Shown here: in pieces, positions 4,918-12,397 of the stretch | Position numbering within the stretch: the first letter of the stretch is position 1 | How the letters are laid out: every line of letters starts with the position of its first letter | NCBI GenBank assembly: GCA_022785155.1 | Contig: JALFRH010000232.1 | Coordinates: 1 to 33,176, forward strand | Length of the DNA: 33,176 nucleotides | Origin: Spirochaetales bacterium | GTDB lineage: Bacteria; Spirochaetota; Spirochaetia; Sphaerochaetales; Sphaerochaetaceae | Reading direction: 5' to 3' | Notes under the pieces: generated by a model | Seen by the model: the letters and a program-made list of their open reading frames with translations, nothing else | Database searches by the model: none | Told to the model about the DNA's origin: nothing | Made by a program: the position numbers and the translations under genes

Positions 4918-7335
4918 GTGAAAAGTATTAGGGTACACGCTCTCGAAGGATCAATGGTTTCAACCTGGAAAGGAATAGAGAAGCTATACAATATCCACAA
5001 AAAAGAAAAAGAAGACGTACAGGTTTATGTTCTTCCTCCAACAAGAGATCCCGATCTCAGTTTCTACAGACTATTGGATGCAGCGGAAAACAAGAATGAC
5101 GGCATTTGGAATATGCTCGATCAGAAGAGGACGGCTTGGCTTGAGCTGGTGGCTGCTACATTGAAAGAAGAAGATAAAAAGGCAGTCTCCGAGTATATTA
5201 CCCAAAGCTTTGAATCCATCAAAGATATCCTCAAGGCCGTCTGGATTCTTGAAGATAAGTCTGGAGCCGCTTCAGACCACCTGGAGACCATGACATCCCT
5301 TTTCCTTGAAAAGATTGTTTCATCTTATTTTTTGCAGAGAGGAGAGAGCGTAGAATCCAAAGAATTGAATAAACTTCTCTCCGATCATAATCCTTCCTTC
5401 CAGAGCAGGGCTGTCTTCATTTCCGGTGAGCTTGTCTACTGTGTAGATGACAGGGATGCAGCTGGAAAAGAGAGAACGGATGAAGGCTGGGGTGAGTATT
5501 CCTCCGCCCTTGTTGCAGCCCAACTTTCAGCCCCCCTTACATATTGGAACCAAAGGAGCCTGTTGTATTCAGCCAGCAAGAAGGACGTTCCCAATGCCCA
5601 CCTGATTAAAGATATGACATATGCGGAGGCCACGGAGCTTTCATTCTTCGGTGCTCCTGTAGTCCATCCCCATTCCTTTATTCCAGCAGAAGAGGCAGGA
5701 GTACCATTATCCCTCAGATATTGGGGAGACCCGGAAGAAGAGGGGACTTTGGTTACAAGGGAAGGAAAGAAATCCAGTAAAGATGGAGTCAAGGCTTTCT
5801 CTGTAGTAAAGAACATATCGTTAATCAACGTGGAAGGCTCAGGTATGTCTGGTGTTCCTGGTGTATCTTCCCGTCTCTTCGGCGCACTTAGAAACGAAGG
5901 CATAAGCGTAATCTTCATATCCCAGGCATCAAGCGAATACTCAATCTGTTTCGCTGTTCCTACACCTCAGGCTCAGAATGCGAAAAACACTCTTGAGAAA
6001 GAGTTCAAGAGGGAAATATCCCTCCACCAGATTTCTTCCATCGATATGGAAGATAATCTCTCCATTCTTGCTGTTGTCGGTGAATCCATGCCAGGACGCA
6101 TCGGTGTCGCAGGTAAGCTCTTCTCATCCCTTGCCAGAGCTGGCGTAAACGTCAGAGCCATTGCCCAGGGTTCAAGTGAAAGAAACATCAGCGCCGTCAT
6201 CTCCAGCCGTGATGCCGTAAAAGCCGAAAGAGCACTCCATACAGTATTCTTCATGTCCCAGCAGACACTTTCCTTAGGTTTGTTCGGCCCAGGAAACATC
6301 GGAGGAACCTTGCTTGATCAGATCGGAAGGGAAAGGGAGAGGTTAAAGAGGGAGTTTGACCTTGATATTAGAGTGAGAGGAATTGCAACAAGCAAGAAAA
6401 TGCTGATCAGTGAAGAAGGCATAGATCTCAGCTCTTGGAGGGAACAGATGGATCAGTATGCCATCCCTTACAATGAAGAGATATTCCTTTCTCACATCAA
6501 GGCTTCATATTATCCTCATTGGGTTCTTGTGGATGCTACTGCAAGCAAAGAAAGGGCAATGCAGTATAAATCCTTTATTGAGGAAGGTTTCCATGTAATA
6601 ACGCCAAACAAGAAGGCATCCAGCGGCCCATACGACTACTATGAAAGCCTCTACGAAACTTCCCTTAGGACAGGAAAGAAGTTCCTGTATGAAACGACAG
6701 TCGGTGCAGGACTTCCTATTATAACAACCCTCAAGGACCTGAGGGAGACAGGCGATATCATAGAGAAGGTTGAGGGTATGGTTTCAGGTACTCTTGCCTG
6801 GCTCTTCAGTAACTATGACGGAACAGTTCCTTTCTCACATCTTGTAAAGAAGGCAAAGGATATGGGCTTTACAGAGCCTGATCCTAGAGACGACCTCTCA
6901 GGAATGGACGTAGCGAGAAAGACTGTCATTCTTGCAAGAGAGTTGGGATATAAGGCGGAAGTTGAAGACCTCGATATCAGAAACCTTGTTCCTGCTGATC
7001 TCAGAGATGTATCCAAGGAAGAGTTCCTGGAAAGAATGAGTGAAATGGATGACGAGATGCTTTCTCTTTATAAAGAAGCGGAAAAGAAGGGCATGAAACT
7101 AAGATACGTCGGTACGGTAGACGGAGGAAAGTGCTCTGTTTCCCTTTCATCCTTCCCCCTCGATCATCCTTTCAGTCAGGCTAAGGGAACTGATAATGTC
7201 ATCGAGTTTACTACAGCCAGATATCATAACCAGCCTTTGGTTGTCCAAGGACCTGGAGCAGGACCAGAGGTCACGGCAGCTGGAATATTTGCAGATATAT
7301 TGAGGTTAAGTGCATACCTCGGAAGCAGAATCTAG
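4918..7335 (+). CDS. thrA: ThrA-like fusion: degenerate aspartokinase, ACT domains and homoserine dehydrogenase
   Basis: This 805-aa protein is collinear with E. coli ThrA. Residues about 1-290 match the aspartokinase domain by position (KDMTYAEATELSFFGAPVVHP) but lack its active-site motifs. K-F-G-G-T-S is A-L-E-G-S-M, G-R-N-G-S-D is D-E-G-W-G-E, and T-D-V-D-G-V-Y-T is N-Q-R-S-L-L-Y-S. ACT domains follow (SQASSEYSICF, AIAQGSSERNISAV). From about residue 452 the homoserine dehydrogenase domain is intact: GPGNIGG, VITPNKKASS, TVGAGLP, and the active-site stretch DPRDDLSGMDVARK. So NAD(P)-dependent reduction of aspartate semialdehyde to homoserine is expected, but aspartate phosphorylation is not. 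The GTG start at 4918 has AAGGGA 8 nt upstream. It is followed after 9 bp by thrC. Confidence 0.9.
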   Translation: MKSIRVHALEGSMVSTWKGIEKLYNIHKKEKEDVQVYVLPPTRDPDLSFYRLLDAAENKNDGIWNMLDQKRTAWLELVAATLKEEDKKAVSEYITQSFESIKDILKAVWILEDKSGAASDHLETMTSLFLEKIVSSYFLQRGESVESKELNKLLSDHNPSFQSRAVFISGELVYCVDDRDAAGKERTDEGWGEYSSALVAAQLSAPLTYWNQRSLLYSASKKDVPNAHLIKDMTYAEATELSFFGAPVVHPHSFIPAEEAGVPLSLRYWGDPEEEGTLVTREGKKSSKDGVKAFSVVKNISLINVEGSGMSGVPGVSSRLFGALRNEGISVIFISQASSEYSICFAVPTPQAQNAKNTLEKEFKREISLHQISSIDMEDNLSILAVVGESMPGRIGVAGKLFSSLARAGVNVRAIAQGSSERNISAVISSRDAVKAERALHTVFFMSQQTLSLGLFGPGNIGGTLLDQIGRERERLKREFDLDIRVRGIATSKKMLISEEGIDLSSWREQMDQYAIPYNEEIFLSHIKASYYPHWVLVDATASKERAMQYKSFIEEGFHVITPNKKASSGPYDYYESLYETSLRTGKKFLYETTVGAGLPIITTLKDLRETGDIIEKVEGMVSGTLAWLFSNYDGTVPFSHLVKKAKDMGFTEPDPRDDLSGMDVARKTVILARELGYKAEVEDLDIRNLVPADLRDVSKEEFLERMSEMDDEMLSLYKEAEKKGMKLRYVGTVDGGKCSVSLSSFPLDHPFSQAKGTDNVIEFTTARYHNQPLVVQGPGAGPEVTAAGIFADILRLSAYLGSRI

Positions 7336-7344
7336 GAGGAAAAT

Positions 7345-8607
7345 ATGGTCAGATTCGTTTCAACAAGAGATAAGAATGGCCCATCTTGCAGCGTCAGCGA
7401 AGCCCTGTTGAAGGGATTGGCACCGGATGGAGGCTTGTATGTTCCGTCAACTATGCCTCAGCGTCCAAGTGATTTCACACTTAAAGAAGGTGTATCCTAC
7501 GCAATGTATCAGGCGATAAAACCATTTTTCGAAGGTGATGAACTGGAAGGCGATCTTCTCCAGATTTGCCAGGATGCATTTAATTTCCCGGTTCCTATGA
7601 AGAACCTTGGAGGCAACAAGGTGCTTTTGGAATTGATCTACGGCCCTACAAGCGCCTTTAAGGACTTCGGTGCCAGATTCCTTGCTTTCTCCATGGAGAA
7701 GCTTCTTGAGAGAAGAGGAGAAGAAAAGACAATCCTTGTCGCCACAAGCGGCGATACAGGCGGAGCTGTCGCAGCTGCTTTCTGGAGAAGAAAGAACCTG
7801 AAGGCAAAAGTGCTCTTCCCAAAGGGAAGGGTGGCTGAAAGACAGAGGGCCCAGCTTACTACCTGGGGCGATAACATCGAGAGCTATGAAGTGGATGGAA
7901 ACTTCGATGACTGTCAGAAAATGGTCAAGGAAGCTTTCATGGACAAATCCATAACAGAAGGCCTCAGTTCTTCAAACTCCATCAATATCGGTCGTCTGTT
8001 GCCTCAGATGGCTTACTATGCTTATGCCAGTGAGATGTATTATGCCCTTTATGGAGAGAAACCAGTAATCATCGTGCCATCTGGAAATGTAGGAAATGTT
8101 ACAGGCTGTTTCTGGGCCAAGGCCATGGGTTATCCGATTGAGAGAATTGTAATGGCCACAAATGCCAACAGAACGATTCCTGATTACCTGGAAAGCGGAG
8201 AGTATAAGCCAAGGGCAAGTGTAAAGACTTTGGCCAATGCCATGGATGTCGGAGCACCTTCGAATATGGAGAGACTCTTTGATATGTTCCCTACCTTCGA
8301 AGACTTCTCTGCTTCTGTAAGTGCCATGAGCGTCAGCGACAGCGAAATACAGAGAACCATAAAGGAAGTATATGATGAAGACAAATATATCATTTGTCCT
8401 CATACAGCTTGTGGAGAAAGGGTGAGAAGGGATTATTTCAGCACTTCACCGACTATGGTCGTCTCTACAGCCCATCCTGCCAAGTTCGATACCATTGTGG
8501 AACCTTTGATCGGTACTACTGTACCAATTCCAAAGAACCTTTGGGAAATAATCCAGAAGCCAAGTTATGCCAAAGAGATAGGAAGAAATTACAAGGAATT
8601 GTTCTGA
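7345..8607 (+). CDS. thrC: Threonine synthase
   Basis: This 420-aa PLP enzyme converts O-phosphohomoserine to threonine. The PLP lysine is in PTSAFKDFG (about residue 106), the substrate/PLP loop is ATSGDTGGAVAAAF, and the phosphate-binding turn is SGNVGN. The N-terminus RFVSTRDKNGPSCSVSEALLKG and the GLAPDGGLYVP block are typical of the E. coli-type family. The start is well fixed: AGGAGG overlaps the thrA stop codon and lies 6 nt before ATG. thrB (homoserine kinase) is not in the window. The last 19 bp overlap the 3' end of the convergent MATE gene. Confidence 0.96.
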   Translation: MVRFVSTRDKNGPSCSVSEALLKGLAPDGGLYVPSTMPQRPSDFTLKEGVSYAMYQAIKPFFEGDELEGDLLQICQDAFNFPVPMKNLGGNKVLLELIYGPTSAFKDFGARFLAFSMEKLLERRGEEKTILVATSGDTGGAVAAAFWRRKNLKAKVLFPKGRVAERQRAQLTTWGDNIESYEVDGNFDDCQKMVKEAFMDKSITEGLSSSNSINIGRLLPQMAYYAYASEMYYALYGEKPVIIVPSGNVGNVTGCFWAKAMGYPIERIVMATNANRTIPDYLESGEYKPRASVKTLANAMDVGAPSNMERLFDMFPTFEDFSASVSAMSVSDSEIQRTIKEVYDEDKYIICPHTACGERVRRDYFSTSPTMVVSTAHPAKFDTIVEPLIGTTVPIPKNLWEIIQKPSYAKEIGRNYKELF

Positions 8608-9956
8608 TTCCTCTCTCCATAGACATCGGTTGTGAAATAATAGATGAAAAAGAGTAATGTGACCAATGACCAGGAAATGGCATATGAGAGCATTACTCTT
8701 TCTATTGAAGCCCTTGCAAATGGTGTAGAAAGCCATATTATTCTCACGCCACATATTCCGAATACAGTGAAAAGGGTAGGTACGAAGGTCTTTCCCACCC
8801 CTCTGAGGGCTCCCGAGAATACTTCTATGGGTACATAGATTATGAAAACAGGAGCGATGGTCAATAGAATCCTCATTCCTATTTCCATTACGTTTTCGTC
8901 CGAAGAGAAGAGCATGAAACCATACTTTCCGAATTTAATATATAGCATGGCCAGAAAGAGGGATGAGACGATGGTGATGCCAAGGCACTCCAATACTCCT
9001 TTCTTGGCTCTTCTGATTTTGCCTGCTCCATAGTTTTGGCCTACAAATGTGGTGATGGATACTCCGAAGGCATTTACTATCATCCAGAATACAGCGTCCA
9101 ACTTGTTATATGCAGCCCAAGCGGCAGCGGTGTCGGTGCCGAAAGAGTTTACATTGGTTTGGATGATCATATTGGATATATTGTACATTACTGATTGGAT
9201 GCCTCCAGGTAGTCCGATGGCCAACATCTTTTTCAGTATTATCCTGTCCATTGAAGCCATCTTGCTTACTTCCATTTTCTGGAGGCCCTTTCTTGTCCCC
9301 AAGAAGATGAGGGTGGCAAAAGCCGCTGTAAATTGGCTGAGGACTGTAGCCTCTGCAGCCCCTCTGACGCCGCGCCTGAATACAGCTATGAAGAGAATAT
9401 CCAGTGCGATGTTCAACAAGGCTCCGATAATAAGAAACCAAAGGGGATGCTTTGAATCACCGAAGGCCCTTAAGACTCCTGAAGTCATGTTGAACATGAT
9501 CAATCCCATGGAGCCTAGAAAGTATATATGAAGATAGGTGGTGGCCAGAGGAAAGATATCATCAGGAGTGTCCATTATCCTCAACAAAGGCTTTGTGAGT
9601 ATAAAGCCGAATACAGATATGACAACTCCAAAAAGAAGGGAAAGAGCAATGGCTGTATGGAGGCTTTTCTTTACTTTGTCTTCATCCTTGGCACCATAGA
9701 ACTGGCTTATGACCACAGTGGCTCCGCTTGCCATGCCATTGAAGAAGCCGATGATGAGGTTTGTAAGGGTGCTTGTACCTCCAGAGACTGCAGCCAGGGC
9801 TTCTTTTCCAAGAAACTGCCCCACGATCACTGCATCCACTGTGTTATAGAGAGTCATAAAAAGTGTCCCGAAAAAAATCGGGAAGAAGAATATAAGAATC
9901 TGTTTCCAGATTACACCTTCAGTTATACCATTTGAGACTTCTTGGACTTTACCCAT
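8589..9956 (-). CDS. MATE-family multidrug/metabolite efflux transporter
   Basis: This 455-aa protein has about 12 hydrophobic segments. The MATE N-terminal block ITEGVIWKQILIFFFPIFFGTLF is followed by YNTVDAVIVGQFLGKEALAAVSG, and the repeated half begins near KKMLAIGLPGGIQSVMYNIS. Family members exchange Na+ or H+ for organic cations or metabolites; the substrate cannot be read from sequence. No Shine-Dalgarno sequence precedes ATG 9956, but promoter boxes sit so close that the mRNA may have almost no leader. The C-terminus ends inside thrC with no terminator seen. Confidence 0.93.
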   Translation of the reverse strand: MGKVQEVSNGITEGVIWKQILIFFFPIFFGTLFMTLYNTVDAVIVGQFLGKEALAAVSGGTSTLTNLIIGFFNGMASGATVVISQFYGAKDEDKVKKSLHTAIALSLLFGVVISVFGFILTKPLLRIMDTPDDIFPLATTYLHIYFLGSMGLIMFNMTSGVLRAFGDSKHPLWFLIIGALLNIALDILFIAVFRRGVRGAAEATVLSQFTAAFATLIFLGTRKGLQKMEVSKMASMDRIILKKMLAIGLPGGIQSVMYNISNMIIQTNVNSFGTDTAAAWAAYNKLDAVFWMIVNAFGVSITTFVGQNYGAGKIRRAKKGVLECLGITIVSSLFLAMLYIKFGKYGFMLFSSDENVMEIGMRILLTIAPVFIIYVPIEVFSGALRGVGKTFVPTLFTVFGICGVRIIWLSTPFARASIERVMLSYAISWSLVTLLFFIYYFTTDVYGERNQNNSL

Positions 9957-9966
9957 AGCAATAGGG

Positions 9967-9996
9967 ATTCTAGTAAAGGAAAGGAGAATAAATCAA
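9967..9996 (-). promoter_or_regulatory. Promoter of the first MATE gene
   Basis: On the minus strand TTGATT (9996-9991), an 18-bp spacer and TAGAAT (9972-9967) lie 10 nt before the ATG. The transcript would begin within about 5 nt of the start codon, consistent with the absent ribosome binding site. Confidence 0.45.
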
Positions 9997-10080
9997 TATC
10001 TTTACCAAGATGAATTATTTTCTTATAGGAATCATATTAATTGACTTTTTGTTTCAGTTGGCATGTGCTAGTATCAAAAT

Positions 10081-11382
10081 ATGCTTTCAAATGTGTTGAT
10101 GTTGGTTTCCATAGATCTTATCGCCATTATCGGTGAAATGATCATTTTATCTAATTCTTCCAGGAACAATAAAGATGTAGGGCAACCTCTATTCAACCTG
10201 CTGGTTTTATCTTTGTTATTCGTTACATTTACAGATCTTATTTCATGGTTCTGTATGGATGTAGACACAACCTTAGGAGTCTTCATAGGATCCTTCGCAG
10301 GCTTCTGCAACTATCTATTTCCCAGCCTGTCTTGGTGGATTTGGCTCATATATGCATATTCCTTTATTTCTGTAAGTAAAACCAAGAGTAGAAGAAAGGC
10401 TTTCTTCGTGTCCTCCATCTTCCCGACACTCTGTTCTTTCATTTGTCTCATAATAAACTTTTTCACAGGAATCTACTTTTCATATATCGGAGGAATATAC
10501 ACCAGAGGTAAGTTATATTGGATCAATATGTTGTTTTCCGCCACATATATGGTCTGGTTTTCAATCCTTATGATCATAGACTATCGTCAGACCGATGATG
10601 AAAAGCACAAAAAGTATATCACCTACCTCTTCGGTTTCATTGCCCTCCCTATCTTGGGCCTGGTGTCGGAACAGATATTATTCGGTATGTACCTGGCTCC
10701 TGCCTTCTCTTTCCTAGGTGTCCTTATGATATATCTCAATGTCCAAAAAGAGAGGATCATAGACATAGAAGCTGAGAAAGAGGCTGCAAAGGCCGAGTTG
10801 GAAGGGGAGAAGATAAAAGTGATGCTGAGCCAGATCAAGCCACACTTTCTTTTCAATACCCTCAATATCATCAGATCCCTTATTACAAAAGATCCAGATA
10901 CTGCCGTGGAGGCTGTCGATCATTTTGCAGACTATCTGAGGGAAAACATGACCAGTCTGGAACTTGCAGGCTGCGTCAGTTTTACAGAGGAACTGCATCA
11001 CGTAGAGAACTATCTGTATATAGAGAAGCTAAGATTCCAGGATCATATCAACATCGAATATGACATAAAAACAGTGGACTTTATTCTTCCCGCCCTCTCT
11101 TTGCAGATTTTGGTGGAGAACTCTGTAAAACATGGAATATCTCCCAAAGAAGAGAGCGGATGGATAAAAATAAGGACTACAGAAGACTCGGACTTCTTTA
11201 TGGTGGTCTGCGAGGACAACGGTGTAGGTTTCGATACTGGAAAGAAAATGTCCAATAAACACGTAGGCATAAGAAACACAAGAATGAGACTGCAGACCAT
11301 GATCCAAGGTTCACTGTTGATCAACAGCACACCAGGTGTAGGTACAAGGGCTGTGATTCTTATTCCCAAACATCAGAAGTAG
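10081..11382 (+). CDS. 7TM LytS/YehU-type sensor histidine kinase
   Basis: This 433-aa protein has about seven hydrophobic segments in residues 1-220, a short coiled linker (EKEAAKAELEGEKIK), then the His_kinase (PF06580) motif SQIKPHFLFNTLNIIRSLI. His255 is the likely phosphoacceptor. The ATPase lobe shows LQILVENSVKHGI, EDNGVGFD and GIRNTRMRL. Such kinases normally signal to a LytTR or AraC-type response regulator encoded next door, and none is present here, so it is an orphan. ATG 10081 has no ribosome binding site and follows a TAGTAT box by 6 nt. An internal ATG at 10099 is the alternative start. It overlaps the convergent amidohydrolase by 10 bp. Confidence 0.88.
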   Translation: MLSNVLMLVSIDLIAIIGEMIILSNSSRNNKDVGQPLFNLLVLSLLFVTFTDLISWFCMDVDTTLGVFIGSFAGFCNYLFPSLSWWIWLIYAYSFISVSKTKSRRKAFFVSSIFPTLCSFICLIINFFTGIYFSYIGGIYTRGKLYWINMLFSATYMVWFSILMIIDYRQTDDEKHKKYITYLFGFIALPILGLVSEQILFGMYLAPAFSFLGVLMIYLNVQKERIIDIEAEKEAAKAELEGEKIKVMLSQIKPHFLFNTLNIIRSLITKDPDTAVEAVDHFADYLRENMTSLELAGCVSFTEELHHVENYLYIEKLRFQDHINIEYDIKTVDFILPALSLQILVENSVKHGISPKEESGWIKIRTTEDSDFFMVVCEDNGVGFDTGKKMSNKHVGIRNTRMRLQTMIQGSLLINSTPGVGTRAVILIPKHQK

Positions 11383-12266
11383 ACTTTTTCTGCTGTTTTA
11401 TGGAAATACCATTCTTCTTCTTTGTGGGTAAATACTCCCTTTGAGTAATCAAGCTGTCTTGAAAGGGGAACCTGAACCAAGGTGCTTGGCATATCGCTTC
11501 CCCACATCAAGTGTTCAGCCCCCACTATATCTCTTGCATACTGGAGATATCTTCTTGCTGTTTCAAAGGGATACTCCTCTACTCTTGTTTTCCAGAAAAG
11601 GGCGGCGGTATCGAAGAAGATATTGTCTCTTTTCAATGTCTCCAGTTCCCTTTTGATGTTTTCATCCTGATTTCTTCTTGGGGAAGAGAGATGACATACT
11701 ACTATGTTCATGGATGGGAAATCCTGTGCAATCCTCTTTATTGCATCCACCTGATGGCTTTCGTCTCCTGGAGAACCCAGGTCGAAGGCCACTGTCCTTA
11801 TCTTTCCATATAGCCTTTTATATATGGAATACATAAGTTCTCCATCCAGTGGGAATGTAGGATGTATACCCATGAGGCCGCAGCCTGTGGATACTTCGAA
11901 TTTAAAGGCGTCGATATCCAAAGAAAGCAGATAACCAAGTATTTTATCGCTATTCCTGCAGAATGGATCCATCGTAAGGGCTCCTCTCAATCTATCTTTG
12001 TTCTTCTTTACAGCTTCAATGACACCGTAGTTGTCGAAGCCTAGAAAGCCTCCCTGCAACAGGACCGCCTTATCTATGAAATGGCTGTCCATTACGGAGA
12101 AAAGGGAAGAGAGGGGGAACTCTGTCTTTTCATATTCTTCAGGAAGCAACTGAATCACTTCACCGTTGCTCCAAATGGCCTTCCCCTTGGAAAGGGGCTT
12201 CAGTTCTCCATCTGCTCCGAAACCAGAGAGCGTTGAAAATATATGGGCATGGGCATCAATAATCAT
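11373..12266 (-). CDS. Amidohydrolase_2 family metal-dependent hydrolase
   Basis: This 297-aa TIM-barrel hydrolase has the N-terminal metal motif DAHAHIF, a central VCHLSSPRR strand with another likely ligand, and a C-terminal WGSDMPST motif carrying the catalytic aspartate. These fit PF04909 (COG2159), whose members include decarboxylases, lactonases and hydrolases, so the substrate is unknown. It is divergent from the GH4 glycosidase gene across a regulatory gap, so a role in sugar or lactone breakdown is possible but inferred. The start is SD-less, with promoter boxes 6 nt upstream. The 3' end overlaps the histidine kinase gene by 10 bp. Confidence 0.8.
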   Translation of the reverse strand: MIIDAHAHIFSTLSGFGADGELKPLSKGKAIWSNGEVIQLLPEEYEKTEFPLSSLFSVMDSHFIDKAVLLQGGFLGFDNYGVIEAVKKNKDRLRGALTMDPFCRNSDKILGYLLSLDIDAFKFEVSTGCGLMGIHPTFPLDGELMYSIYKRLYGKIRTVAFDLGSPGDESHQVDAIKRIAQDFPSMNIVVCHLSSPRRNQDENIKRELETLKRDNIFFDTAALFWKTRVEEYPFETARRYLQYARDIVGAEHLMWGSDMPSTLVQVPLSRQLDYSKGVFTHKEEEWYFHKTAEKVYF

Positions 12267-12272
12267 GGCTTG

Positions 12273-12301
12273 AGAATAAATTCATAGATGTTTTGGAGCA
12301 A
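12273..12301 (-). promoter_or_regulatory. Promoter of the amidohydrolase gene, leaderless geometry
   Basis: On the minus strand TTGCTC (12301-12296), a 17-bp spacer and TATTCT (12278-12273) end 6 nt before the ATG at 12266. Transcription would start at or next to the start codon. Confidence 0.5.
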
Positions 12302-12313
12302 GAAGAATTTTTT

Positions 12314-12386
12314 CTACAGTGCAAAAAATGATACAAAAAATATACTCACTATGTTTTTCTTTCTACTGCACTAAAATGATACAAAG
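12314..12386 (+). promoter_or_regulatory. Two direct repeats in front of the GH4 gene (candidate operator pair)
   Basis: TCTACAGTGCAAAAAATGAT-ACAAA (12314-12338) and TCTACTGCACTAAAATGAT-ACAAA (12363-12386) are imperfect direct repeats, 49 bp start to start, or nearly five helical turns. The AGTGCA and TGCACT parts are inverted relative to each other. The second copy abuts the AGGAGG ribosome binding site. This looks like a paired binding site for a sugar-responsive regulator, but the protein is unknown. Confidence 0.6.
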
Positions 12387-12397
12387 GAGGATGCCAT

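Noticed and set aside
5436-5918. Long antisense ORFs inside thrA, valS, MATE and lon genes
   Set aside because: They are shadows of strongly supported genes with no start signals or motifs.
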